The notes under the pieces: generated by a model | What the model saw: the letters and a program-made list of their open reading frames with translations, nothing else | What the model was told of the DNA's origin: nothing | Database searches by the model: none | Origin: Pelagibacterium sediminicola | GTDB taxonomy: Bacteria > Pseudomonadota > Alphaproteobacteria > Rhizobiales > Devosiaceae | NCBI RefSeq assembly: GCF_003390885.1 | Contig: NZ_QMEL01000001.1 | Span: 434,001-498,000 of the forward strand | Length of the DNA stretch: 64,000 bases | Direction: 5' to 3' | Shown: one piece after another, positions 1-8,915 of the stretch | Numbering within the stretch: the stretch's first letter is position 1 | Layout of the letters: each line of letters opens with the position of its first letter | Program-made: the position numbers and the translations under genes

Positions 1-182
1 AGATCGTGCTGTTTCTCTATACGCTGACGCTGTTCCACCACATGGCGGGGGGCATCAAGCATTTCGTCTGGGATTTCATCCTGGGCTTCGAGGCCGGGCC
101 GCGCGAGGCGATCAGTATCGCCACCATCGTTTTCTCGGTCGGTCTGACGCTTGCCCTCTGGGCCGTCTTCGTCTGGTTCTGA
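1..182 (+). CDS. sdhC: Succinate dehydrogenase cytochrome b556 subunit, C-terminal part
   Basis: The 5' end lies outside the window; about 59 codons remain, read in frame 3 and ending in TGA at 180-182. The fragment contains HHMAGGIKHFVWDF, the conserved SdhC segment with the heme b ligand histidine, followed by a last hydrophobic helix. SdhC and SdhD form the membrane anchor of complex II, holding heme b and the quinone site. It lies 11 nt upstream of sdhD, at the head of sdhCDAB. Identification rests on the motif and on the neighbouring genes. Confidence 0.9.
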   Translation, partial: IVLFLYTLTLFHHMAGGIKHFVWDFILGFEAGPREAISIATIVFSVGLTLALWAVFVWF

Positions 183-193
183 GGGGGCAGGAA

Positions 194-541
194 ATGGCAC
201 AATCGAGCAACAAGGGCACTGCGACCTTCATCCGCCAGCGCGTGACCGGCGCGCTCAATATCCCGCTCATCGGGTTTTTCGTCTGGCTGATCGTTTCGCT
301 GCAGGGCGCGGATCGCGCGCAGATGGTGGCGACGTTCTCCAACCCGGTCGTGTGGCTGCTGATGCTTGCCTTGCTGGGCTCGGCGCTGGTTCACATGCGC
401 ATCGGGATGAACGAGATCATCGAGGACTATATCCACACCCCCGCGCTGCACAATCTGGCAAGGCTCGCCAACACCATCTTTACCGTCGCGGTCGGCGCCG
501 TCGCCGCCATTTCAGTTCTCGTTCTCGCCTTCGGAGGCTGA
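194..541 (+). CDS. sdhD: Succinate dehydrogenase hydrophobic membrane anchor subunit
   Basis: 115 aa, the usual SdhD length. Three hydrophobic segments are visible at about residues 22-38, 50-68 and 90-113. The stretch HMRIGMNEIIEDYIH (His67, Tyr79) matches the conserved SdhD block that carries the heme-facing His and the quinone-site Asp-Tyr. With SdhC it anchors the catalytic SdhAB subunits to the inner membrane and passes electrons to ubiquinone. The ATG at 194 follows a GGGGGCAGG ribosome-binding site. sdhA begins 6 nt after the stop, so the genes are clearly co-transcribed. Confidence 0.92.
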   Translation: MAQSSNKGTATFIRQRVTGALNIPLIGFFVWLIVSLQGADRAQMVATFSNPVVWLLMLALLGSALVHMRIGMNEIIEDYIHTPALHNLARLANTIFTVAVGAVAAISVLVLAFGG

Positions 542-547
542 CACATC

Positions 548-2347
548 ATGGCTTCGGCTTACAATATCATCGACCATGCCTATGACGTGGTTGTGGTCGG
601 CGCGGGTGGCGCGGGCTTGCGCGCAACGCTGGGCATGGCCGAGCAGGGCTTTTCGACTGCCTGCGTCACCAAGGTTTTCCCGACCCGCAGCCATACGGTG
701 GCAGCCCAAGGCGGGATCGCCGCGTCGCTCTCCAATATGGGGCCCGATAGCTGGCAGTGGCACATGTACGACACCGTCAAGGGGTCGGACTGGCTGGGCG
801 ATAATGACGCCATGGAATATCTGGCGCGCGAAGCCCCGCAGGCGGTTTATGAGCTGGAACATTACGGGGTGCCCTTTTCGCGCACCGAAGAGGGCAAGAT
901 CTACCAGCGCCCGTTTGGCGGGCACATGCAGAACTATGGCGATGGCCCCCCGGTGCAGCGCACCTGCGCCGCGGCCGACCGCACGGGCCATGCGATCCTG
1001 CACACGCTTTACGGCCAGTCGCTCAAGAACAATGCCGAGTTCTTCGTTGAATATTTCGCCATTGACCTGTTGATGAGCGATGACGGGCAATGCCAGGGCG
1101 TCATCGCCTGGAAGCTCGACGACGGCACGCTGCACCGGTTCCGCGCCAAGATGGTGGTGCTGGCGACCGGGGGCTATGGCCGGGCCTATTTCTCGGCGAC
1201 CAGCGCCCACACCTGCACCGGCGACGGCAACGGCATGGCGGCGCGGGCCGGGCTGCCCTTGCAGGACATGGAGTTTGTCCAGTTCCACCCCACGGGCATT
1301 TATGGTTCAGGGTGCCTCATCACCGAGGGCGCGCGCGGCGAGGGCGGCTATCTCGTCAACGCCGAGGGCGAGCGCTTCATGGAGCGCTATGCTCCCAACG
1401 CCAAGGACCTTGCCAGCCGCGACGTCGTCTCGCGCTGCATGACGCTCGAAATCCGCGAGGGGCGGGGCGTCGGCCCCAAGAAGGATCACATCTTCCTTCA
1501 TCTCGACCATCTTGACCCGGCGGTCCTGCACGAACGCCTGCCGGGGATTTCCGAGAGCGCGAAAATCTTTGCCGGGGTCGATCTCACCCGCGACCCCATC
1601 CCGGTCATCCCCACCGTCCACTACAATATGGGCGGGGTGCCCACGACCTATTGGGGCGAGGCGATCGACCCGCGCAATGGCGGGCCGGACGCAACGGTTC
1701 CCGGCCTGATGGCGGTGGGCGAGGCGGGCTGCGCCTCGGTCCACGGCGCCAACCGGCTGGGCTCGAACTCGCTGATCGACCTCGTGGTCTTCGGACGCGC
1801 CGCCGCGATCCGGGCGGGTGAAATCGTCGACCGCAACGCGGCGATCCCCGAAACCAGCCGCGCCGCCGAAGACAAGATCCTGGCGCGGTTCGACAGGCTG
1901 CGCCACGCCAGCGGGTCGACCCCGACCGCCCAGTTCCGCGAAAAGATGCAGCGTGCCATGCAGGAGGACGCCGCCGTCTTCCGCACCCAGGAAACGCTCG
2001 AGGAAGGGTGCCGCCGGATTTCGGCGATCTGGGACGAGCTGCCCGACATCAAGGTCACCGACCGCTCGATGATCTGGAACTCGGACCTCGTGGAAACGCT
2101 CGAGCTTGAAAACCTCATGGTCAACGCCATCACCACGGTCTATTCGGCCGAGGCGAGGAAGGAAAGCCGGGGCGCCCATGCGCGCGAGGATTTCACCGAG
2201 CGTGACGACGCCAACTGGCGCAAGCACACGCTTTCGTTCCTCGACGAAGCGGGCAAGGTGACGCTCGATTACCGGCCCGTCCATGTCGATCCGCTCACCG
2301 ACGGGATCGATCTCGACAAGATCGCGCCCAAGGCGCGCGTTTACTAA
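548..2347 (+). CDS. sdhA: Succinate dehydrogenase flavoprotein subunit
   Basis: 599 aa, full length. The FAD dinucleotide-binding motif GAGGAGLRA is at residues 18-26, and [10 protein letters not shown] contains His49, the expected site of covalent FAD attachment. [11 protein letters not shown], holding the active-site region Arg, is near residue 400. The enzyme oxidises succinate to fumarate on the cytoplasmic face of complex II and delivers electrons through SdhB to ubiquinone. It sits 6 nt after sdhD and 14 nt before sdhB. Nothing is unusual for the family. Confidence 0.97.
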   Translation: MASAYNIIDHAYDVVVVGAGGAGLRATLGMAEQGFSTACVTKVFPTRSHTVAAQGGIAASLSNMGPDSWQWHMYDTVKGSDWLGDNDAMEYLAREAPQAVYELEHYGVPFSRTEEGKIYQRPFGGHMQNYGDGPPVQRTCAAADRTGHAILHTLYGQSLKNNAEFFVEYFAIDLLMSDDGQCQGVIAWKLDDGTLHRFRAKMVVLATGGYGRAYFSATSAHTCTGDGNGMAARAGLPLQDMEFVQFHPTGIYGSGCLITEGARGEGGYLVNAEGERFMERYAPNAKDLASRDVVSRCMTLEIREGRGVGPKKDHIFLHLDHLDPAVLHERLPGISESAKIFAGVDLTRDPIPVIPTVHYNMGGVPTTYWGEAIDPRNGGPDATVPGLMAVGEAGCASVHGANRLGSNSLIDLVVFGRAAAIRAGEIVDRNAAIPETSRAAEDKILARFDRLRHASGSTPTAQFREKMQRAMQEDAAVFRTQETLEEGCRRISAIWDELPDIKVTDRSMIWNSDLVETLELENLMVNAITTVYSAEARKESRGAHAREDFTERDDANWRKHTLSFLDEAGKVTLDYRPVHVDPLTDGIDLDKIAPKARVY

Positions 2348-2361
2348 GGAGGCAGGAGCAG

Positions 2362-3147
2362 ATGGCTGAACTCATTCTCGATAAGCGCTCCCGCCCCAAA
2401 AAGGGCAAGGTGTGGCCCCGCCCCGAGGGCGCGACCAATGTGCGCGAATACCAGGTCTACCGCTACGACCCGGACACGCAGGAAAACCCGCGCATCGACA
2501 CCTATTTCGTCGATCTCGACGATTGCGGGCCGATGATTCTGGACGCGCTGTTGTGGATCAAGAACAATGTCGATCCAACCCTGACGCTCCGCCGCTCGTG
2601 CCGCGAGGGCATTTGCGGGTCGTGCGCGATGAATATCGATGGCGCCAATACGCTGGCCTGCACGCGCGGGATGGACGAGGTCAGCGCCGGTCCGGTCAAG
2701 GTCTATCCCCTGCCGCACATGCCGGTGGTCAAGGATCTGGTGCCCGATCTCTCGACCTTTTACGAGCAGCACAAATCGATCGAGCCGTGGCTGCAGACCA
2801 AATCCCCGACGCCGGACACCGAATGGCTGCAAAGCCGCGAGGACCGAGCCAAGCTCGACGGGCTCTATGAGTGCATCCTTTGCGCGTGCTGTTCGACCTC
2901 GTGCCCGTCCTACTGGTGGAACGGGGAAAAATATCTCGGCCCCGCCGTGCTGCTGCAGGCCTATCGCTGGCTGATCGACAGCCGCGACGAGGCGACCTCG
3001 GAGCGGCTCGACAATCTCGAAGACACCTTCAAGCTCTATCGCTGCCACACGATCATGAACTGCACCAAGGTGTGCCCCAAGGGACTGAACCCGGCCAAGG
3101 CGATCGCCGAGATCAAGAAGATGATGGTCGAGCGCAAGGTGGCGTGA
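2362..3147 (+). CDS. sdhB: Succinate dehydrogenase iron-sulfur subunit
   Basis: 261 aa. All three cluster sites are visible: [16 protein letters not shown] plus a later Cys for [2Fe-2S] in the N-terminal ferredoxin domain, [16 protein letters not shown] for [4Fe-4S], and [14 protein letters not shown] for the [3Fe-4S] and shared ligands. The protein carries electrons from SdhA FAD to the quinone site. AGGAGGCAGGAGCAG upstream is a strong ribosome-binding site. This is the last gene of sdhCDAB; a paired palindromic repeat follows at 3183 and may act as the operon's 3' end. Confidence 0.97.
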   Translation: MAELILDKRSRPKKGKVWPRPEGATNVREYQVYRYDPDTQENPRIDTYFVDLDDCGPMILDALLWIKNNVDPTLTLRRSCREGICGSCAMNIDGANTLACTRGMDEVSAGPVKVYPLPHMPVVKDLVPDLSTFYEQHKSIEPWLQTKSPTPDTEWLQSREDRAKLDGLYECILCACCSTSCPSYWWNGEKYLGPAVLLQAYRWLIDSRDEATSERLDNLEDTFKLYRCHTIMNCTKVCPKGLNPAKAIAEIKKMMVERKVA

Positions 3148-3182
3148 GGCGGGGATAGCCGGGCGCAGGACGTGAGATCGCG

Positions 3183-3275
3183 CTGGATTCCGGGAACAAG
3201 TCCCGGAATGACAACGGTTTTTTAGCAGGATCGTGCCTCGCCTCCGATGTCACCCCGGGATTATTCCCGGGGTCC
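3183..3275. repeat. Bipartite REP pair, locus A
   Basis: Two palindromic units in opposite orientation. The first, CTGGATTCCGGG..CCCGGAATGAC, is at 3183-3212; the second, GTCACCCCGGGA..CCGGGGTCC, is at 3249-3275. Each folds into a hairpin, and the two can also pair with each other because they share TGGA-Y-CCGG..CCGG-R-TGAC ends. Related pairs lie at 15267, 31146 and 50564. The position just after sdhB is compatible with mRNA 3'-end protection or termination. Confidence 0.85.
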
Positions 3276-3345
3276 GGGCAATGTCGGCGCAAAGCGCAGG
3301 CGTGCCAAGCCGATTCCTTCAAAGCATGAAACCGTGTAGGGTCGC

Positions 3346-3576
3346 ATGATGACCGATTACGAGACCATCATCCATGTGAGGAGCGAAGCGCGGGCGCGGG
3401 TGCTGATCGCGGCCTTGCGGGCGCACGGGTTTTCGCCCCGCGAGATCGCCGATGGCGGCTTGCCCGGCGTGGGCGGGGCGTTGTCGGGCACCGGGGTTCC
3501 GGTCGCCGTGCCCGAAAACGAGGCCGGCGATGCGCGCCCGCTCGCCGAGGCGCTTTTAAGGGACATGGAGGGCTGA
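3346..3576 (+). CDS. Small DUF2007-like protein
   Basis: 76 aa, soluble, no signal peptide. It begins MTDYETIIHVRSEARARVLIA, and VRSEARARVLIAALRAHG followed by VAVPENEAGDARPLAEALL resembles the putative signal-transducing domain DUF2007 (an alpha-beta fold; the pattern is residue-sharing ends with a Gly-rich middle). The middle (GGLPGVGGALSGTG) is unusually Gly-rich. Two adjacent ATGs (3346, 3349) are possible starts after TAGGG. It stands alone between the sdh repeat and the lipoprotein gene. The family assignment is tentative and the function is unknown. Confidence 0.6.
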   Translation: MMTDYETIIHVRSEARARVLIAALRAHGFSPREIADGGLPGVGGALSGTGVPVAVPENEAGDARPLAEALLRDMEG

Positions 3577-3717
3577 ACGGGGTCCCGGTTCAGCCTATAA
3601 TCGCCACATTGTGGCGCATAGGGTTCCCCTACAGGCGCCGTGGGGCTTGTTTGCGGCCCCCGAGGATTGCATAACCATCGGCGAGCCGATCGAGCACGAG
3701 CCGGACTGGAGCACATC

Positions 3718-4332
3718 ATGACCATTTCCATTGCGCGCAGCCTCACCCTTGGCGCCGGGCTGATGGCCGCCGCGGCGCTGGCGGCCTGTTCACCATCGGT
3801 GGGGAACCGTCCCAATCCCTTCGTTACCCCCCAGCCCTCGACGCCGGTGTCGACCGGGGTGGTGCAGACCAGCGATCTGCCCCCGATCGGCGGGCAACCG
3901 GCGGCAACCACCGGCACCGGGCAGGTTCCCGCCAATACGACCGGGCTTTACGATCCCCTGACCCAGACGGCTTCCACCGAAGGGTTCGTTTCGCTCGATG
4001 GCATGGGCCAGCCGGGCAACACCACGGGCGGGCGCGATCTTTCCGGACCGCTGACCATGGAAAAGCTGCTCGGGGGATGGACGATCATTTCGGGCGCCGA
4101 GCAATGCCGGCTCAACCTCACCTATACCGCCAAGGGTTCGACCGGGCGCTACCGCGCCTCGACGCCGACCTGCGCGCAGCCGGTGCTCACCACCGTCACC
4201 TCCTGGCAGCTTCTGGGCAACCAGATTCAGCTCTATAACGAGGCCGACGAACTGGTCGGCACGCTGTTAAAGAGCGGGGACCGGTTCGTGGGCACGCTGG
4301 CCGGAGGCCAGGCCGTTTCCATGGCGGGCTGA
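3718..4332 (+). CDS. Lipoprotein with AprI/Inh-type protease inhibitor domain
   Basis: 204 aa from the ATG at 3718, chosen because it gives a clean lipoprotein signal: basic start, hydrophobic core, then lipobox LAAC near residue 23. A Pro/Thr-rich linker follows (about 25-100). The C-terminal segment (about 107-204) starts LSGPLTMEKLLGGWTIISG, contains two Cys spaced as in the family (EQCRLNL, TPTCAQP) and ends with the strand FVGTLAGGQAVSMAG; this is the pattern of the AprI/Inh metalloprotease inhibitor beta-barrel. It is probably lipid-anchored and faces the periplasm. Its TGA is only 2 nt before the zapE start. No partner protease lies in the window. Confidence 0.75.
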   Translation: MTISIARSLTLGAGLMAAAALAACSPSVGNRPNPFVTPQPSTPVSTGVVQTSDLPPIGGQPAATTGTGQVPANTTGLYDPLTQTASTEGFVSLDGMGQPGNTTGGRDLSGPLTMEKLLGGWTIISGAEQCRLNLTYTAKGSTGRYRASTPTCAQPVLTTVTSWQLLGNQIQLYNEADELVGTLLKSGDRFVGTLAGGQAVSMAG

Positions 4333-4334
4333 TC

Positions 4335-5540
4335 TTGGATCACGACGCCGGGCAGGCGGACGCCTCGGTCCTCGACCGCTATGCCGAGTTGACCGTCTCG
4401 GGACAGGTGCGGCCCGATGCGGCGCAAAAGGCGGCGGCTGAAAAGCTCGGCGCGCTGGCCGAACAGCTTTCCGTGCTCGAAGCGGGGGAGGGTTCGGTCC
4501 TTTCCCGGCTGTTCAAAAAAAAGCGCGGCACGCCAAAGGGGCTCTATATCTGGGGCGATGTGGGGCGGGGCAAGACCATGCTCATGGACCTGTTTTTCGC
4601 CTCGGTCCCGCTGACCGCCAAGCGGCGGGTGCATTTCCACGAATTCATGAACGAGATCCATGAGGGGATCGCCGCGTTCCGGGCGCAGAACGCAGGGACC
4701 AGGGGCGCGCGCGATCCGATCCCGGCGGTGGCGCGGCCGATCAGCCGGGCGGTGCGGCTGTTGTGTTTCGACGAGTTCTTCGTTTCCGACATCACCGATG
4801 CGATGCTGTTGAGCCGTCTGTTCGAGATCCTGTTCCGCGACGGGGTGGTGGTGGTCGCAACCTCCAACATCCCGCCCGAAAAGCTGTATTGGAATGGGCT
4901 CAATCGCCAGCTCTTCCTGCCCTTCATTGATCTGCTCAAGACCCATACAGAGGTGTTCAACCTCGATTCCGAGACCGACTACCGGCGCGAAAAGCTCAAC
5001 GCGCAGGATGTCTACCGGTTCGGCGAGGGGCCCGAGGTCCGCGCGCAGATGGACGCCTTGTTCGCCCATCTCACCGGTGGGGCGGCGGCGGGGCCGGGGC
5101 GGATCGAAAATCTGGGGCGGACCATCGCCGTGCCGGCGCAGGCGATGGGGGTGGCGCGGTTCGGCTTTGCCGATCTGTGCGAGGTGCCGCTGGGCGCGCG
5201 CGACTATCTCAGAATCGCCAACGCCTTTCACACCGTCGTCATCGACGGCGTGCCGGTGTTCTCGCACCTGAAATCGGACGCGGCCAAGCGGTTCATCCTC
5301 CTGATCGACACGCTTTACGACCGGGGGGTCAAGCTGGTGGCGAGCTTTGCCGCCCCGCTCGACCAACTGGCCCATAACGAGAAGACCCGGTTCGAGTTCG
5401 CCCGCTGCCTTTCCCGGCTCGAGGAGATGCGCTCGGCGGACTATATCGCCCAGCCCTTGCGGCAGGCGCGGGAGCAGGGCGTTTCCCAAGGCCTTTCTAA
5501 GACGAACGGTTCACTTGCGTCTGTTTGTCACAAGGCGTAA
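4335..5540 (+). CDS. zapE: Cell division protein ZapE (AFG1-like ATPase)
   Basis: 401 aa starting from TTG at 4335, 2 nt after the preceding stop; there is no in-frame ATG that keeps the conserved N-terminal VLDRYAELTVSGQVRPD block. Walker A is GDVGRGKT at residues 74-81, preceded by GLYIWG, and the Walker B region is LLCFDEFFVSDI. HFHEFMNEIHE near residue 100 is a ZapE/AFG1 signature. The family is a P-loop ATPase that acts at the Z-ring and, in mitochondria, in turnover of respiratory complexes. Its place next to sdh and mdh is common in alphaproteobacteria. The lipoprotein gene upstream may be translationally coupled to it. Confidence 0.93.
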   Translation: MDHDAGQADASVLDRYAELTVSGQVRPDAAQKAAAEKLGALAEQLSVLEAGEGSVLSRLFKKKRGTPKGLYIWGDVGRGKTMLMDLFFASVPLTAKRRVHFHEFMNEIHEGIAAFRAQNAGTRGARDPIPAVARPISRAVRLLCFDEFFVSDITDAMLLSRLFEILFRDGVVVVATSNIPPEKLYWNGLNRQLFLPFIDLLKTHTEVFNLDSETDYRREKLNAQDVYRFGEGPEVRAQMDALFAHLTGGAAAGPGRIENLGRTIAVPAQAMGVARFGFADLCEVPLGARDYLRIANAFHTVVIDGVPVFSHLKSDAAKRFILLIDTLYDRGVKLVASFAAPLDQLAHNEKTRFEFARCLSRLEEMRSADYIAQPLRQAREQGVSQGLSKTNGSLASVCHKA

Positions 5541-5574
5541 GAGGGGCCCGGGAAAACATCAACTTTACCTATAG

Positions 5575-6549
<975 letters not shown>

Positions 6550-6558
6550 GCCTTGCTG

Positions 6559-6587
6559 CCCCGGATGGTGTGCCGTCCGGGGTTTTT
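6559..6587 (+). terminator. Rho-independent terminator after mdh
   Basis: Stem CCCCGGA (6559-6565) pairs with TCCGGGG (6576-6582), followed by five T. It starts 9 nt after the mdh stop and is the likely end of the mdh transcript. Confidence 0.85.
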
Positions 6588-6645
6588 GTATATCATCGGC
6601 CCTGTCTTGCGGGGCGGCGGCATCCTTTAAAGGGATAAATCCATA

Positions 6646-7842
6646 ATGAACATCCACGAATACCAGGCCAAGGAACTGCTCAAATCCTATGGCGCGCCGG
6701 TGGCGCAGGGCGTTGCGATCCATTCGGCCAGCGAGGCGGAAGCCGCAGCGAAATCGCTGCCCGGACCGCTTTATGTGGTCAAGTCGCAGATCCACGCCGG
6801 CGGGCGCGGCAAGGGCAAGTTCAGGGAACTCGGCCCCGACGCCAAGGGCGGGGTGCGGCTGGCCAGATCGGTCGACGAGGTTGTTGCCAACGTCAACGAG
6901 ATGCTGGGCAATACGCTCGTGACCGCGCAGACCGGGGATGCGGGCAAGCAGGTCAACCGCCTTTATATCGAGGATGGCGCGGACATCGCGCGCGAGCTTT
7001 ATCTCTCGCTGCTGGTCGATAGATCGAGCGGCAAGGTGGCGTTCGTTGCCTCGACCGAGGGCGGCATGGACATCGAGGCCGTCGCCGAGGAAACGCCTGA
7101 AAAGATTTTGACGCTGCCCATCGACCCGGATGCCGGGGTGACCGATGCGGACGCCGACAGGCTTGCCGCCGCGCTGGCCCTCGAAGGCAAGACCGCCGAG
7201 CAGGCCAAAAACGTCTTCAAGCTGGTTTACAAGGCCTTTGTCGAAAAGGACATGAGCCTTCTGGAGATCAACCCCTTCATCGTCATGGAAAATGGCGATG
7301 TGCGGGTGCTCGATGCCAAGGTCTCGTTCGACGGCAATGCGCTGTTCCGCCATCCCGACATCGTCGAGCTGCGGGACCTCTCCGAAGAGGACGAAAAGGA
7401 GATCGAGGCCTCCAAGTGGGACCTTGCCTATGTGGCGCTCGATGGCAATATCGGGTGCATGGTCAATGGCGCGGGGCTGGCGATGGCCACCATGGACATC
7501 ATCAAGCTCTATGGCGCCGAGCCCGCCAACTTCCTCGACGTCGGGGGCGGAGCCTCCAAGGAGAAGGTGACGGCGGCCTTCAAGATCATCACCGCCGACC
7601 CCAGCGTCAAGGGCATCCTCGTCAACATCTTCGGCGGGATCATGCGGTGCGACGTCATCGCCGAGGGCGTGATCGCGGCGGTCAGGGATGTGGGGCTCAA
7701 CGTGCCCCTCGTCGTGCGGCTCGAGGGCACGCGCGTTGCCGAGGGCAAGAAGATCATCGATGAGAGCGGGCTGAACGTCATTTCAGCCGACGATCTCGAC
7801 GACGCGGCGCAAAAGATCGTCGCCGCCGTGGGCGGCAAGTAA
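6646..7842 (+). CDS. sucC: Succinyl-CoA synthetase beta subunit (ADP-forming)
   Basis: 398 aa. It starts [16 protein letters not shown], the standard SucC N-terminus, followed by an ATP-grasp domain ([13 protein letters not shown]). The C-terminal CoA-ligase domain has [10 protein letters not shown] and [11 protein letters not shown]. It makes ATP (or GTP) from succinyl-CoA in the TCA cycle as a heterodimer with SucD. The ribosome-binding site is AAAGGGATAA upstream. sucD begins 46 nt downstream. Normal length and motifs. Confidence 0.97.
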   Translation: MNIHEYQAKELLKSYGAPVAQGVAIHSASEAEAAAKSLPGPLYVVKSQIHAGGRGKGKFRELGPDAKGGVRLARSVDEVVANVNEMLGNTLVTAQTGDAGKQVNRLYIEDGADIARELYLSLLVDRSSGKVAFVASTEGGMDIEAVAEETPEKILTLPIDPDAGVTDADADRLAAALALEGKTAEQAKNVFKLVYKAFVEKDMSLLEINPFIVMENGDVRVLDAKVSFDGNALFRHPDIVELRDLSEEDEKEIEASKWDLAYVALDGNIGCMVNGAGLAMATMDIIKLYGAEPANFLDVGGGASKEKVTAAFKIITADPSVKGILVNIFGGIMRCDVIAEGVIAAVRDVGLNVPLVVRLEGTRVAEGKKIIDESGLNVISADDLDDAAQKIVAAVGGK

Positions 7843-7888
7843 GCCCAGCCCGTCCGCCCCAAGAACATTCCGGAGCATCCGCAAGACA

Positions 7889-8794
7889 ATGTCCATTCTG
7901 GTCAACAAAGACACCAAGGTCCTCGTCCAGGGCCTCACCGGCAAGACCGGCACCTTCCACACCGAGCAGGCACTGGCCTATTACGGCACCAAGATGGTGG
8001 GCGGCATCCACCCCAAAAAGGGCGGCGAGAGCTGGACCTCGGGGGTCGATGGCACCGCGCTTCCCGTTTTCGCCAGCGTTGCCGAGGGCCGGGAGCGGAC
8101 CGGGGCCAACGCCTCGGTCATCTATGTGCCGCCCGCAGGGGCCGCCGCTGCCATCATCGAGGCGATCGATGCCGGGATCGAGCTGATCGTCGCGATCACC
8201 GAGGGCGTGCCGGTGCTCGATATGGTCAAGGTCAAGGCAAGGCTGGAAAAGTCCAATTCGCGGCTGATCGGGCCGAACTGCCCCGGCGTCCTGACCCCCG
8301 AAGAGTGCAAGATCGGCATCATGCCCGGCAGCATCTTTTCCAAGGGCTCGGTGGGCATCGTGTCGCGCTCGGGAACCCTCACCTACGAGGCCGTGTTCCA
8401 GACCACCAATGAAGGGCTGGGGCAGACGACCGCCGTCGGCATCGGGGGCGACCCGGTCAAGGGCACCGAATTCATCGACGTGCTCGAGATGTTCCTTGCG
8501 GATGATGAAACCAAGTCGATCATCATGATCGGGGAGATCGGCGGCTCGGCCGAGGAAGAGGCCGCCCAGTTCCTGATCGACGAGGCCAAGAAAGGCCGCA
8601 AGAAGCCCATGGCGGGGTTCATTGCGGGGCTGACCGCGCCCGCGGGCCGCACCATGGGCCACGCCGGGGCGGTGATCTCGGGCGGCAAGGGCGGCGCCGA
8701 GGACAAGATCGCGGCCATGGAAGCGGCGGGGATCAGGGTCTCCAAATCCCCCGCCCAGATCGGCAGGACGCTGGTCGAGGTCCTCAAGGGGTAG
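7889..8794 (+). CDS. sucD: Succinyl-CoA synthetase alpha subunit
   Basis: 301 aa. It begins [21 protein letters not shown], with the CoA-binding Rossmann fold. [10 protein letters not shown] and [12 protein letters not shown] are the family blocks, and the phosphorylated His lies in [10 protein letters not shown] near residue 250. It pairs with SucC. The gap to sucA (121 nt) holds a hairpin with a T run, so expression of sucA may be uncoupled from sucCD. Confidence 0.97.
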   Translation: MSILVNKDTKVLVQGLTGKTGTFHTEQALAYYGTKMVGGIHPKKGGESWTSGVDGTALPVFASVAEGRERTGANASVIYVPPAGAAAAIIEAIDAGIELIVAITEGVPVLDMVKVKARLEKSNSRLIGPNCPGVLTPEECKIGIMPGSIFSKGSVGIVSRSGTLTYEAVFQTTNEGLGQTTAVGIGGDPVKGTEFIDVLEMFLADDETKSIIMIGEIGGSAEEEAAQFLIDEAKKGRKKPMAGFIAGLTAPAGRTMGHAGAVISGGKGGAEDKIAAMEAAGIRVSKSPAQIGRTLVEVLKG

Positions 8795-8840
8795 GGGGCC
8801 TTACCGGTTAACCGAAACGAGATATCGGACGGTCATAGTT

Positions 8841-8884
8841 CCAACCCAATTGGCATTCCCTTAGGGGAAAAGGTTGGTTTTTTT
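8841..8884 (+). terminator. Hairpin with T run between sucD and sucA (terminator or attenuator)
   Basis: The outer stem CCAACC (8841-8846) pairs with GGTTGG (8872-8877); an inner stem TTCCC/GGGGAA is nested in it; T7 follows (8878-8884). It ends 31 nt before the sucA ATG, so it can act as a terminator of sucCD mRNA or as an attenuator that lowers read-through into sucAB. Confidence 0.65.
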
Positions 8885-8915
8885 AAGGGGGATCGGGACC
8901 CCCATAGAGAGTGAA

